DNA of 64,000 nucleotides from the NCBI GenBank assembly GCA_030710605.1, contig CP092886.1, positions 52,967,862-53,031,861 on the forward strand, in the 5' to 3' direction. Below are positions 10,451 to 21,730 of the stretch, in pieces (the stretch's first letter is position 1; every line of letters starts with the position of its first letter). The translations under genes were made by a program, and so were the position numbers. This DNA is from Cordylochernes scorpioides (lineage: Eukaryota > Arthropoda > Arachnida > Pseudoscorpiones > Chernetidae). The notes beneath the pieces are model-generated. The model was not told the origin of the DNA. It searched no databases and saw nothing but the letters and a program-made list of their open reading frames with translations.

Positions 10451-10612
10451 TTGAAAACCCCTACTATATAATAAGAGAAAAATATACTACATTATTTCTG
10501 TCGGAAAATCAAAATATTTTGGAAATATACGTGCGTGGTGGATGGATGATACGTGCTTGTTGAACAATATCTCGAGACTTCAAATTAAATAAATTCAAGA
10601 ACTATTGTGTTG
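10451..10612. other. Short unassigned stretch
   Basis: AT-rich sequence between the mariner terminus and the 10613 repeat. I see no gene or repeat in it. Confidence 0.5.
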
Positions 10613-11014
10613 TACAGGGTGATCCAAAAGTCCCGCACAACTTTAAAAATTAATAACTCCGCGAATATTTGCCCTAGAGCAATGCGGTAAACACCATTGT
10701 GTTCAGGATGCAATGGGATTTTTATGGCAAATAATGAAAAATTCGAAATTGATTTTAGTTACAACTTTATTTGCTAGAGATGGCGCTCTACCAGAATCAG
10801 CGATTCAGCGGCCGAATTGTTTGATAAATTGAAAAATATAACTGAACGACATGTATTTTTCCTTTTTGAATACCAGGAAAGAACCTTAATAATATCAAAT
10901 GATAAATTAATAAAACACCATTTCGCCAAAAGTTTGAAGAAATGGTTAACGATTTTTAAATACAATCTGAGATATGTAAAATAGGTATATGCAAATTAAG
11001 ACATGTAGCAAAAA
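10613..11014 (+). repeat. Left inverted end, CAGGGTGATCC family
   Basis: Matches the reverse complement of 18562-18962 over its whole length with scattered substitutions. Includes the block GAGATGGCGCTCTACCAGAA. It can be followed weakly past 11014 (ATTTTAGATG), so the homology may run to about 11060. Confidence 0.85.
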
Positions 11015-11059
11015 GAACTGATATTTTAGATGCGGTTTGCTGGAATCCTCTCAGCTATT

Positions 11060-12800
11060 TAAATTTCGAAAATAATAATTTTCTAATTTTTTCAATTCAA
11101 CCCTCTCTCAGTATTGATTATATTTATTTTAATTCATTTGAAATTTTTTTATCTATCTCTGATGATTTATTTTACTCTGGAATGCCGTTGTTGTTTTTGT
11201 CGTGTCCAATAAAGAGCCTCAGATGTCTCCATGCATCTCTATCACAGCAGAAGCAGCAGCATTGTCCACTATCTTGGGTGTGTAAAGCAGCTGCTCTGGG
11301 TCTATGTCAATTTTCTGCAAGGCTGCGGGCATGAGAATATGTGGGTAGGTGTTAGTTCCACACCAGGACAGTTGTTGCATGTTCTATAGGTTCTTGTGCC
11401 ATCTGGATGTATTGTCATCCTTTATAAAGTTTTGTTCTAAATCTTCTTATAGTTTTGTCATTTTTCTCTCGGAGTTTGTTTCACATTTTGGTCTTTTCTT
11501 ATTTTTGTTTAATTATATTGTATTTTGCAAAAGCATTAGCGTCAAATAATGACATTTGTTCTTTCCTTTGGCTAAACTTTCTGGCTTCCTTTGCTAATTC
11601 AACTGTCATTTCATTACCCCCGATCCAAACACTGGCAGGAATCCATTGTAGAATGCAGTTATTCTCCAATGATATCAGTTGAGTAAGCAACGAATGTATT
11701 TTCTGTATGATTATAGCATTGCCCTTCTGAATTGCTTCTAGATCGGATATGAAGTCGTTGTATGGTATATTATAATTCCTTCTGCTTGATGCAGGGATGG
11801 TTGGTTAAGGCATACATCAAGAGCTTTCCAGATAGCTGTCAATTCACAAGTGAAGTTTGACGAAATCTTTCTTGCTCCTTCTTTGATTTTGATGTATGTT
11901 CCATCTTGCAGGATTATTTTAATTCCAGCCCCTCCATTACTTAGGGTAAGGTCTGATGATCCATCTGTATATGCTGTTAAATAATTTATCTGATCGCATG
12001 AACCAATTGTGTCAAGTCCTTTCTTTTTAAGTATGTTTTTGTTCTCTTTTTTTATTGCAGGGTTCATTCAGGTTAAGATTGATGATTACATTTGATGGCA
12101 AATTAAATAGGTTCTATGGGATAGGTGTTCAGTTTCTTCAGTTTTTAAGCTATTGGTGAATTTTATTGTTTTTAATTGTCTTCTGCTTTCAAGTAGGTCT
12201 AGACCACATTCTCTCTGAATTTTCTAATTGTTGGTATTTGAAACAGAACCAGTGATTAATTCGGCCGCTTTTGCTTGAACACTGTCAAGTCTTCTTTTTA
12301 TTGATGAACTTGAGGGAGCCCAAACAGGTGTTGCATATTCCATTATTGGCCTTATTAAGGTGATATATGTTGTTCTGAGAATTTTGGGTTTTGCTCCCCA
12401 ATTTGTTCCACATAGCCTTCTCAGAATGTTTAGGTTTCTGGTAGCTCTATTTGAGGTGCTAATTATGTGTTCTGTAAATCGCAATTCCTCATCAAGTATC
12501 ACACCTAGGTAATTTGGAGATCAAATTTTATCAATTATATGGTTGTTTATGCTTATTTTGGAGTTAAATTCATGCATTTTTTCCTGTCAGTGAAGGAGAC
12601 TTATAGGTTTGTGTTTATTGGGTTTATTGTCCTTTTGAGTTTCATTGCCCACTTCTCCAGTCTTCTCATTGATGTGTTCAGTATTTTTCTGATATTTCTA
12701 TACTGCTACTTGTGTGCCATATGACTATATAATCTGCATGACAGGCAACCTTTGTGTCTTCAGTGATGATGGATGTTGTTAAGGTTGTGTCGTAATTAGG
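11060..12800 (-). pseudogene. I-like LINE: RT C-terminus and RNase H, broken
   Basis: Minus-strand frames give the end of a LINE reverse transcriptase. A degraded catalytic motif lies near 12730-12780 (ADYIVIWHTSSS, where the family has ADD), followed by YLGVILDEELRFTEHI and a thumb-like region with MEYATPVWAPSS at 12224-12502. An RNase H domain follows at 11738-12067, with the catalytic Asp in YTDGSSD and the Glu in FTCELTAIWKAL. Several frameshifts and stops break it. An RNase H after the RT points to the I group of LINEs. Its N-terminal endonuclease part lies across the Gypsy insertion at 16090-16565. Confidence 0.75.
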
Positions 12801-12952
12801 TGTACAACAACTCAAACTTGACCATGACTCTTTTTTTTAGCTCTTATTCTTTTCGTTTGGCCAACAACAAATGTCCAATTTATATACACATATATTCTTA
12901 CATAATGAGGCTTTAATGAATGCAAATAATCATCTATCACATACACAACACA
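12801..12952 (-). repeat. 3' LTR of the degenerate Gypsy, 152 bp
   Basis: Begins TGTACAACAACTC and ends ACACAACACA, with TG...CA termini. It is immediately followed by TCTCCCCCTTAATA, the complement of a polypurine tract, as expected for a minus-strand element. Confidence 0.75.
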
Positions 12953-15900
12953 TCTCCCCCTTAATAATACTCCAGTCGGTCTGGGGGTTTCCTGGCTCTC
13001 TGAGGTCTAGGACTGCGGACGGGCACTTGCACAGCGGCAAGCTCCGGTTCAGGAGTGCAAGAGGGCACGTGCACAGAAGCAGTCTCCTCCTTGTTTCCTG
13101 ATGTAACCTCTGGAACCTCCTCTTCACTTTATTTCTGACTTCTACCTACAGGCTTCTCTCCTGATGTTCGAGGAAGTATCAAATTTCTTGTCTCCACTTG
13201 TTTCTTTCTCACAGGTCGCAATTAATTGATATGCCTCTTATACACAACTCCCTCGCAACTTATAAGGTAGTGACGGTAGCTCAATAATTTCAAAATGGTA
13301 CCTTTTTACCGTTTAGGTCCAGTTGCATAGTTGCGGAAATAAACCTCGCAACCTGTAGTAAACTGCTCCTGCCTTCTTACAGCCTCATGAAATGCCTCTC
13401 GCGGATTTCCCATCTTGGTATTAAATTCGAGAATCTTGATCTTAAACTTCTCTTCATTAGCAGTTCCGCGGGGGAATTCCTTTATTACAGTTTGGGGGAA
13501 TGCTCTATGAGCAAATAGGAATCTTTGTAGATTCGTCTCTAAATCATCCTTCCCATTATTCTTTCTCAAAAGGTTTTTAAACTCTCTTACATATCTCTCA
13601 GCTAAACTATTTGTACTAGGATTATACGGACTGGTCTTAGTGTGCCGTATACCATTCATTTTGGTAAATTGCTCGAATTCACCGGAGGCAAACTGTCTTC
13701 CATTATCTGTAACCAAAAATTAGGGCAATCCAAATCTGGCGAAAATTTCTCTAAGATGATTTATAATCTTTTTGCTGGTAATATCTTTGATGATAAAAAT
13801 TTCTATCCACTTTGAGTATGCGTCCACGAGAACCAAAAACATTCTTCCCATGAACGGACCCGCTTGATCAAGATGAAGTCGATGCCACGGTTTTTCGGGC
13901 CAAGTCCATTCCAAGATGGTAGCCGGGGGCATGCTTGCCGATTCTTGGCATACTCTACATTCTCTAGTTAACTCCACGATGTTACTGTCTATGTCTGGCC
14001 ACCAGAAATACCGTCTGGCAATCATCTTCATTTTAACAATCCCCATGTGTATTTCATTCAAGTCATTTAAAATTAAAGATATTCATTTTTGGGGAATTAC
14101 CACTCTTTCACGCCATTGAAGACAACCAAACTCCAAACTTAATTCCTCATTGATCTTATAATGAGGAGCTAGTGGGTTTTCTCTCGGTACCCTTGTGAAT
14201 TTCCACACACACACAGTTGCCTTCTCTAACATTCCTTAATACTATAGACAGTATTTTATCTTGGGGAGTCTCATATGCCACCTCCATAAAAGAGAACGGT
14301 ACCTCATTCAACTTCCTGAGAAGAAGTACCTGGTCTTCATCAAGAGACTCCCTGACACTCGATTCTAAAGGAAGACGTGACAATGCGTCAACATTGGAAT
14401 TATAACTAGTTTTTCGAAATTCCACAGTATAATTAAATGCAGCTAATTTTAAGGACCATCTTTTAATTCTGGATGATGCACATATGGGAATTGGTTTATG
14501 AGGTGAAAATATATGAATTAAGGGTCGGTTGTCTGTGACCAATACAAATTTCGTCCCAGTAGGTATTGTCTGAATTTCTCAACGCCAAAAGTTATGCTCA
14601 ACGCTTTATTTTCTAGTTGAGAGAAAGGTTTTTCCGCTTCAGTTAATGTTCTAGAAGCAAAAGCTATAGAGCATTCTTCCTTTCTATCATTTCTATGACT
14701 CAGAATTACGCCTAGTCCATAGTCCATTAATAATGATTTACATCTTTAGAATAACATTCGATATTCTTTCGTCCAATTCCATCTACAATTTTTATTCAAA
14801 GGTTGATAGAATAGCGCTAAAATGTTTGCTATATTCTTTATGAATCTATAATAATAAATTAAGAGTCCTATTAAAGATCTTAATTGCGAAACATTCTTTA
14901 GGTTCAGGTGCCTCTATCACTGCTTTAATTTTATTTTTTAAGGGATGCAGTCAATATTTATCCATTTTAAACCCTAAATATTCCACCTATTTCTTTTTAA
15001 ATTTACATTTATATCTGTTTAACTTTAAACCTTTTTCTAGCAATCATCTAAACACTAGATCCAACTTCTGTTCATGATCTTCAAAGTCTTTTCCTGAAAC
15101 CAAAATATCATCTATGTAGCAGGCCACACCTGGCAAATCAGCAAATAGACCTTCCATAATCCTCTGAAATTTATTTGGTGCTACCGCTACGTCATATGGT
15201 AGTCTTTTATAAGAAAACAACCTCTTTGTTGTGTTTATATCAACAACAGCTTTGGCTTCTTCCGCTAACATTACTTGTAATTAAGCCTGTGATAGGTCTA
15301 GAGTCGAAAGTACGGTGCTTGTAGATAATTTTGAAAAGATCTCATCGATCGATGGAATGGGATACCTATCTAATTCTATTGCTTTATTAGCTGTACATCT
15401 AAAATCACCACATATACTTTCACTACCATTTTTTTTTAATACTGGTACTATTGGAGCGGTCCAATATGCATGAACTATAGGTTATAAAGTGCAAGAATTC
15501 ACTAAACGATCAATTTCATTCTTTACTTCGTTTTTTAGAGAGAAAGGTAAACTTCTGGCCTTACAAAACACAGGAGTCACATCCTTTTTTAAATTAAAAT
15601 TCATTTTAACATCCTTTAGACAGCCCAAATCTTTGTTAAACAAATCTGCACATCTATCAATCAAGCTATTTCTATTAGATTCATTATTTAAATTTTTAAT
15701 GCTGAACAATCTAGAATAATCAAGTTTTAACTGGATTTTTCATTTACAACTATTAATCGTAAATATTGGTTGGCTTCTTTTACAAAAACATTTCTTTGCC
15801 CTATAATCTCTATTGATTTACCACAAAAGGATTTTAATCTTAAATTTGTTGGAAATAATTTTTTGCCTTGCCAATAAATCTTATCTTGAGGTATTAACGT

Positions 15901-15960
15901 AACTGGACTTCCTGTATCTATTGTAAAGCACAAAGATTAATCATCTACTGTTAAATTTAT
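12953..15960 (-). pseudogene. Gypsy pol (PR-RT-RNaseH-IN), heavily broken
   Basis: Domains appear in order on the minus strand. Protease is at 15727-15933 (FTIDTGSPVTLIP). RT pieces are at 15482-15709 and 15044-15271 (APNKFQRIMEGL then CYIDDILVSG, the YIDD form of YVDD). RNase H is at 14156-14727 (VVTDNRPLIHIF region and NVDALSRLP). Integrase is at 13720-14061 (zinc-binding C..C in CRVCQES, first Asp in LDQAGPF) and 13306-13716 (second Asp in VTDNGRQF, Glu in SLAERYVREFK). A basic tail ends near 12960 (RARKPPDRL). Each domain is separated by stops or frame changes. A second fragment of the same RT type lies at 39866-40105. Confidence 0.85.
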
Positions 15961-16089
15961 TGTGGCATCAGTTTCGCCCTGTACAGAATATATAGAGTCA
16001 ACTTGTACAAATTCACATCCCCACATTTTTTTACTAGCTTTGCAGACCCTACTTAAACGACCCAGTTGTGGTCCTTCCAGTAAAGTATT

Positions 16090-16565
16090 CACAGGTCTTT
16101 ACGTCTACCTCTAGGTATCGATACTTTTGCAGCTTTGGATATGTTCGAAGAGAATTTTTCCAATTTTTGTCAATCGTTCTGTGATTTAATTCTTCGTTGC
16201 ACAGTTCTTCAAGCTTTTCTGTGAATTTTTTTCCAATGTTCTTTTATTCTGTTGGAAATTCTCAATTTTGAATTTTAGGGTTGTTAAAATTGGTCTGTGG
16301 TCACTGATTGCACTTTTCAGAATTTTCCATTGTGTTGTGGGTGCGATGTTGCAATTTATCGCTGTGAGGTCTATATAATCTTTGATATTGAATCTCAGAT
16401 TCTGATTCAATTTTGTCTCCTGAGGACAGGTAATATGTACATTGTTGTCACAGAGAAGACAAGTCAGCTCTTTATTTTCCTCTGGGTACCATTTATATTG
16501 AGTTGTAGTAGATTGAATTGTGTGTCCTCGTAGTAGATTTCTCATCATGAGCTCGAGCTGCAGCT
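16090..16565 (-). pseudogene. I-like LINE: endonuclease fragment
   Basis: The minus-strand frame at 16186-16548 reads ELTCLLCDNNVHITCPQETK, where QET is part of the APE endonuclease active site, and later SAISDHRPILTTLKF, the conserved SDH motif. This is the N-terminal half of the LINE ORF2 whose RT and RNase H lie at 11060-12800. The Gypsy element separates the two. Frames near 16100 continue with linker-like sequence before Gypsy sequence begins. The first third of the endonuclease is missing or broken. Confidence 0.75.
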
Positions 16566-16748
16566 CCTGACGCGGCGGTTACCCCGGACGCGGTAGCATT
16601 ACTGGGGATATCAGTTTTGCTCTTCATTTGAAAATGGGTGCCGTTGCAACGTTAGTCATCTTGGAAACGAACCAGAATTTGGTCAAATATTCCAAGGGTC
16701 CAGGGGGACCGCAAGGAGGTGTGGTCGGACTTCTCCCCTTCCCCCTGT

Positions 16749-17870
16749 AATGCCGTCACTACAGGATAAAGCACTCTTGGTGAATTTTTTTAATTTTGAT
16801 TCAGAATCTGCCACTGAAGCTTTACGAGCGTTTCGTTCCTTTAAAGATATTCGAAGCGGTAAATGACCCATGAGTTGATAATCTCTAAGGCGAATGATTA
16901 AAAGTTTCGAGGAAATTGGATCTCTGGAAGCAAAACCTCGGAGTGGAAGACCATCGACATGCAAGTCAGTGGCTGTTACGGTTTTGCAGAATGCTGAAGC
17001 TATTGAAACGTTATCCGCGTATGGAGAAGTAAGTGCTAGACAAGTTTCTCGACAAACGGGGATTTCGTATGGAACAGTTTGGAGAGAAAACACATTTAGA
17101 ATTTTTCTATAAAAATACCCTAAAAAAATTCAAAGTTTTCACGAGTTGAAAGTCAGCGATTTTGAGAAGCGTCAAGAATTCGCTGCATGGGTTTTCCGGC
17201 AAATTGATATTGATGAAAACTGGCTGTCAAATGTTCTAAGAACAGGTGATGCTCACTTTTATCTAAGGGGAGAATTTAACATTCAAAACTGCCTCATTTT
17301 GGCAACAGACAACCCTAGGATTTTTACAGAAATGCCACTTCATCAGCACAGAGTTACAGTTTTGTGTGGGTTCACTTCTTCTTTTATTATTGGGCCATTT
17401 TTCTTTGAAAAAATCAATGGAAGAACTTTTAAAACCGTTTTATGTAACTGGTAAACGTTATGTTCAACTTTTAAGAGAAAAGGTTATTCCCATATTGCAG
17501 GACAGACAAGCACTAAGCGAAATAACATTCATGCAAGATGGAGGACCTCCTCATATCTCCCGCGGTGCCAAACAATTGCTGAAGGATACGTTCAGTGAAA
17601 TTCGTTGATAAGTCGCCACTTTATATACCAGTGGCCTCCAATGTCACCAGACTTGACGCCTTATAATTTCGGTTATGGGGGTACATTAAGTCGCGTTTTT
17701 ATCGATGCCGGCCTACCACATTGGCCATGTTGAAGGCTTCTATCAGATGGCACGTTTTATAAATTTCAACTATTTAATTGTGACCATTCTGTCATCTATC
17801 GTCTGCAGGCGGTGTTTGAGAATGAAGGGCGCCACATTGAGCAAAGATTGCGACCTAATACAAGAGAGAA
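16749..17870 (+). pseudogene. Tc1/mariner-superfamily transposase (DUF4817-like HTH), broken
   Basis: From an ATG at 16749 the frame encodes a helix-turn-helix of the type MPSLQDKALLV, then SATEALRAFRSFKDIRSGK, followed by two stops. The frame resumes with MIKSFEEIGSLEAKPRSGRPS. The catalytic region follows in pieces: FEKRQEFAAWVFRQID, then DEAHF-like DAHFYLRGEFN (17146-17454), FMQDGGPPHISRGAKQLL (second Asp) and PPMSPDLTPYNF near 17640. The final Glu/Asp region and C-terminus are frameshifted (to about 17870). Numerous stops make it inactive. Its position suggests it is the transposase of the 10613-18962 element. Confidence 0.8.
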
Positions 17871-18561
17871 GGCAGTTACCTCATGTGTTATATTTTGCAG
17901 CTCTTTGTTTTGGGTTATGGGAATAATAAATGCTGTCCTCACATCTTGACCCTTTTTTTTCTGTGAACAGTAATTTTTTTGTTTGTCATTTGCCCACATC
18001 TTATATTATGTCGTGCAGGCCAAAGTGTTATAACTTCTCGAATAACACTGGTATATACAATTTTACCCCTTATGTTTAGTTTATCGCTTTTCGCTCATTA
18101 GAAGAAATAGCATTAGGAATATTCTCTGTATCCCCCCCCCTCCCCAACTTTAGAAATTTTGCGCAAAAAATAATACAAAATGATTTTACTACCACGTTTT
18201 TCAACGCAAAAGGTCGATTTAAAAATGATTTTTTTTAGGGGATATATTTTCAAAATTAGTACAGTATAATAAACAATGATAACATTTGACAAACCCATAG
18301 GATATTTGGAATAAAGTACGACAAATATATTTTGTCACTCCCCTCTATATTTCATTTTTGGATCATGACAAATATCCAGTTAAATAGTCAAGTGTCGCCA
18401 ATTAGTCAAGAAACTACACATTCCTTATAGCATGAAATCCTATTAGTAGTGCCATCATATTTTTGGTACTATATTAACATTTCAAAAATCGTGTATTGAT
18501 ATCAGTAGTTATTTTCAAACATTCAATCTATTTCACAAAACTCCATCTAAAATATAAATAC
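17871..18561. other. AT-rich stretch between transposase and right inverted end
   Basis: No gene seen. Includes a C-rich run near 18133-18145 and an A/T-rich remainder. Probably the 3' part of the DNA transposon. Confidence 0.5.
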
Positions 18562-18962
18562 TTTTTTGCTACATGTTTAATTTGCATATACCTATTTTAC
18601 ATATCTCAGATTGTATTTAAAAATCGTCAACCAATTCTTCTAACTTTTGGCGAAATGGTGTTTTATTAATTTATCATTTGATATTATAAGGGTTCTTTCC
18701 TGGTTTTCAAAAAGGAAAAATACGTGTCGTTTAGTTATATTTTTCAATTTATCAAACAATTTGGCCGCTGAATCTCTGATTCTGGTAGAGCGCCATGTAG
18801 CGAATAAAGTTGTAACTAAAATCAATTTCGAATTTTTCATTATTTGTCATAAAAAATCCTTTTGCATCCTGAACATAATGGTGTTTACCGCATTGCTCTA
18901 GCGCAAATATTCGCGGTGTTATTAATTTTTAAAGTTGTGCGGGACTTTTGGATCACCCTGTA
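18562..18962 (-). repeat. Right inverted end, CAGGGTGATCC family
   Basis: Reverse complement of 10613-11014, ending CACCCTGTA at 18962 and flanked by TA. Differences from the left copy are scattered substitutions and short indels, so the copies have diverged for some time. Confidence 0.85.
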
Positions 18963-18964
18963 TA

Positions 18965-19808
18965 TAGAAGAGTGCCTAAATCTATGGGAGAGTATTTGTC
19001 CATATTGTTTCGTATGTTTCTGATATTTCAATACATCTGTTTATCCCTTTTTTTGGTGTTTGGTTATCAAAGATTCTAATAAAGGTCTTTGGTATTTACT
19101 ATGAATATTGTCATAATACACTATCGGTTGAGATAAGTTAAATATATGACCTGTTTCTTTTATGTGTTGAACTATTAAAAATCTGGGTCACTATTGATAA
19201 TATTCCTATGTTCGGCTATTATGTTCGGCTATTCTATTATGGACTTTTCTCCCAGTCTCCTCTACATATTTAGAATTACAGTTATATATTGCAAGATATG
19301 GAGTAGATAGTTTCTTTTATTAAGTGGAATATTGGATTGATTCTTTGTTAATGGGTTTCTAATCATATTACCTAAATTTAGAGATTTATTGTACATAGTT
19401 TTGATACCATATTTTCTAAGTGTTCTAGCTATGGATACTGATTGAAGGGAATATGGAATGATGAATAATGCTTTATAAATTTCTGACTTTTGGGTTATTG
19501 AATTGGTGTTTTCTGCAGTCTGATAAAATGTCGAAGGATGAAGGATTTTGGGTAACCTGATGATAATAGAGTTTTACAATATTTTTGGTTTCTTCTGTTT
19601 TTAATTGAGGTAAAGAACAATGTGTGAATATTATTTTAGATAATGTTTTTATAGTATTGATCTTATGGCTAAGAGGACAGAATGAAGAATATTTAATGTA
19701 GTTTGGGATAAAGGATGGCTTATAATATACACCTGTATTTATCTTCTATTCTCATGATTTTAATATCTAAAAAGGAAAGGAACTCATTATTCTCCTTTTC
19801 TACTGTAA
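18965..19808 (-). pseudogene. Penelope-like element: RT end and GIY-YIG endonuclease, broken
   Basis: On the minus strand, from the gap toward lower coordinates, the sequence reads FLSFLDIKIMR (RT palm end). It continues with RT-thumb sequence ending IARTLRKYGIKTMY and then a degraded GIY-YIG region (NSKYVEETGRKV, HNRIAEH, and QHIKETGHIFNLS), closing with LLESLITKH. Several stops and frameshifts interrupt it. RT followed by C-terminal GIY-YIG is the classic Penelope layout. The N-terminal part is lost in the assembly gap or beyond it, and the right inverted end at 18962 truncates the 3' side. Confidence 0.8.
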
Positions 19809-19908
19809 NNNNNNNNNNNNNNNNNNNNNNNNNNNNNNNNNNNNNNNNNNNNNNNNNNNNNNNNNNNNNNNNNNNNNNNNNNNNNNNNNNNNNNNNNNNN
19901 NNNNNNNN
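19809..19908. other. Assembly gap of 100 N
   Basis: A run of exactly 100 N, the usual placeholder for a gap of unknown size. Sequence on its two sides belongs to different elements, so adjacency across it is not proven. Confidence 0.99.
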
Positions 19909-19921
19909 TTTAAAAAAGCAC

Positions 19922-19977
19922 ATTCCAGAATAGAATGTTTTTAGAACGTTCTAGAATAATGTAGAACATTCTGAGAA
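19922..19977 (+). promoter_or_regulatory. Cluster of heat-shock elements
   Basis: HSF-type pentamers alternate in correct phase: TTCCAGAATAGAA at 19924-19936, GAACGTTCTAGAA at 19944-19956, and GAACATTCTGAGAA around 19963-19976. The middle one is a perfect GAAnnTTCnnGAA trimer site. Spacing to the TATA box is about 100 bp. Confidence 0.7.
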
Positions 19978-20066
19978 CTGATTGTCCAATTTAAAACGAT
20001 TACGCAAGGCTGGCTGCTTTCTGATTGGCTGAACAACCTTGAGGGTTCTGGAAAGATCTACTCCGG

Positions 20067-20077
20067 GATATATAGGG
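20067..20077 (+). promoter_or_regulatory. TATA box downstream of heat-shock elements
   Basis: GATATATAGGG, about 90-145 bp downstream of the heat-shock cluster, a normal spacing for an inducible RNA polymerase II promoter. Confidence 0.6.
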
Positions 20078-20350
20078 ATTAGGAGCTCATGCCAGAAGAG
20101 AGAAGAAGAACGAAGCTACGTGGTGTGCTCCAAGAAAGCTCGAGCTGCTGTCACAAGAGGCCAGGCTGCTGCTTACTGCCGACGCCGTTGTACTTCGTTG
20201 AAGATTCTAGAAGGTTATGCCAACTTCTGTCTCCTGTTCTGCTCCTGTTTTCCTTTACTGTGCTGCAGTCGCTGAGTTTGTAACATGCTTTCTGGTTGTT
20301 GTTGTTTTATTTTGCATTTTATTCTGTAATTCTTTTATTGATTATGCTTA

Positions 20351-20356
20351 AATAAA
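20351..20356 (+). terminator. Polyadenylation signal of the LTR-like segment
   Basis: AATAAA about 280 bp downstream of the TATA box and about 60 bp before the presumed LTR end, as expected for an R region. Confidence 0.5.
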
Positions 20357-20419
20357 GTCCTAAAGATTCTTTGTATCCACGGAAATTATTCTTTGTCAAG
20401 CACACACAACAACGTAACA

Positions 20420-20984
20420 CTATTTTATGTGAAGTCAAACATTGTAGTTTTCTTTCTATGTTAATACCATTCAATATTTGATTTTTTAATATTTCTGATT
20501 TCAACTCTTCCAGCCTCGATTCCTAGAGCGATATCGCGTGGGCACTCCACTTCAAGCTCAACCCTGCTTCCCTAGAATTATATGAACTACATTCAGTCGA
20601 AAGAAAGTAGGGATCACAATTTCGCTGATCAAATGAATATTTGAAAATTAGTATAGAAGTGAAATTGTACTGGGATCAGGTGGAACTGTTAAGTGATGGC
20701 GCAAGCCATCAGTAACTTTTAGTTGCACGATCAGGAGATGCCTTTTTTTCCTTAAGTGAATGTTATTTATTTTATTGTGAAAACGAATTTGAAAGGCCTT
20801 TTTTTTTTCTTTGTATTCCTCCACAATCCCACAGAAGACATTTATGGCTTCACTAAGGCCACACCAGAAAGTACTTATTCACAACAATACTCTTCCTTAA
20901 CTTGTTCTCTTTAGATTCCAAGGAATTTTTATTTATTATGCATTATAACAAATATGTACTTAAGGGGATTTATATATATATATA
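20420..20984. other. Unassigned stretch
   Basis: No frame or repeat that I can support. Two T-rich runs (about 20740 and 20798) and a (TA)n run at about 20970-20988 leading into the next foldback. Confidence 0.5.
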
Positions 20985-21195
20985 TATAAATAAAATAAAG
21001 CATATATTGGATTTGAATTTATTAAACGGCCAATATTTCTAGGGGCAACACGCCTCTCTTTATCAAGGCTTTTGATTTAAACTAAATCACGTGGGCATGT
21101 GATCCACTCATGCTATACAAGATCAAAGTAAGAAACTATCTGAATATTGGCCGTTTAATAAATTCAAATCCAATATATGCTTTATTTTATTTATA
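20985..21195. mobile_element. Foldback element with 53-bp inverted ends
   Basis: 20985-21037 and 21143-21195 are exact or near-exact inverted copies (TATAAATAAAATAAAGCATA and its complement at the ends). The 105-bp interior holds, on the minus strand, CTTGATAAAG, then an imperfect hairpin (AGAGGC with GCCCCT), then AGAAATATTGG. That layout resembles a degraded hammerhead or Penelope pLTR core. No coding capacity. Confidence 0.8.
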
Positions 21196-21385
21196 GATAT
21201 TAATATGGATTGCTCAATCTTTAAAATAATATATATATATATACAAACAAAAAAAAAACAAAACAGCTTTATTAGGGCATCTTGCCCTGTACGGATTCTC
21301 CGTGGAGTTACAGACAATATTAACCATAAGAGAACAGGTGAAAATAGAGTATTTACAGTTAAGGTATGGCAAACTGGGTGACTTT

Positions 21386-21730
21386 TTATTGTGCCCCTGT
21401 TCTTCTCTCTTCCATGAGTGCAATTTTATTCCCAACCGCTTTTTGAAAGTTGAACAGCTCAATTGCCCAACTTTTCTTATCTGAAACAGTTTTTATTAGC
21501 TTTATTGAGTTCAAATGCGGACTAGGAAGACTTTTCAGGATCTTTTTTCTCTCTCCTTCCAGATCCCCGCATTCAGCAGTAAAATGGTATATTTCATCAG
21601 TTATCTGACTTCCACATAACCCACAGTACAAATCTTCTTTCTTAATTGCGTAAATATGATTTTCTTTGATCATTGTTGACATTAGTCTGATCTGTGCAAT
21701 AAAACTCACTAAAGCTGAAGACAGATTACA
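21386..21730 (-). pseudogene. LINE ORF2 C-terminal zinc finger beyond an in-frame TAA
   Basis: Immediately after the ORF2 TAA the same frame stays open for 114 codons and encodes CGLCGSQITDEIYHFTAEC, a Cys-X2-Cys...His-X4-Cys finger typical of the C-terminus of CR1/L2-type ORF2. The TAA is therefore likely a point mutation that truncates the protein and removes the finger. If readthrough does not occur, this copy is probably inactive. Confidence 0.75.

Larger units (their letters stand above)
12801..16085 (-). mobile_element. Degenerate Gypsy element inserted in the I-like LINE
   Basis: Minus-strand order protease, RT, RNase H, integrase, then polypurine tract and 3' LTR identifies a Gypsy element. 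The 3' LTR is 12801-12952. No matching 5' LTR is found near 16085, and gag is absent, so the copy is truncated at its 5' end. LINE sequence resumes on both sides. The right boundary (about 16085) is approximate. Confidence 0.8.
10613..18962 (+). mobile_element. Candidate composite DNA transposon with about 400-bp inverted ends
   Basis: The ends (10613-11014 and 18562-18962) are inverted copies about 400 bp long starting TACAGGGTGATCCAAAAG, with TA at the extreme ends. A Tc1/mariner-superfamily transposase pseudogene lies between them on the plus strand, next to the right end. The remaining interior is an I-like LINE (about 11060-16565) that is itself split by a Gypsy element. Removing those leaves about 2.8 kb, a sensible size. 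The alternative is two independent short elements in opposite orientation beside an unrelated transposase. Confidence 0.5.
19909..20419 (+). repeat. LTR-like segment with heat-shock elements, TATA box and polyA signal
   Basis: The segment has LTR-style architecture in plus orientation: clustered heat-shock elements (19922-19977), an inverted CCAAT (ATTGGCTG near 20025-20032), TATATA near 20068-20073, and AATAAA at 20351-20356. It ends ACGTAACA at 20419. The 5' end is hidden by the N gap. No gag or pol is adjacent, so it is probably a solo or truncated LTR. The short overlapping frames at 20039-20283 have no recognisable features. An alternative is a host heat-shock promoter, but no coding exon follows. 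Confidence 0.55.

Noticed and set aside
16683..17093. 136-codon minus-strand frame
   Set aside because: It is antisense to the plus-strand transposase whose motifs are clear.
19715..19933. Frames reading across the N gap
   Set aside because: They contain about 34 unknown residues and are artefacts of translating N; only the PLE sequence left of the gap is interpretable.
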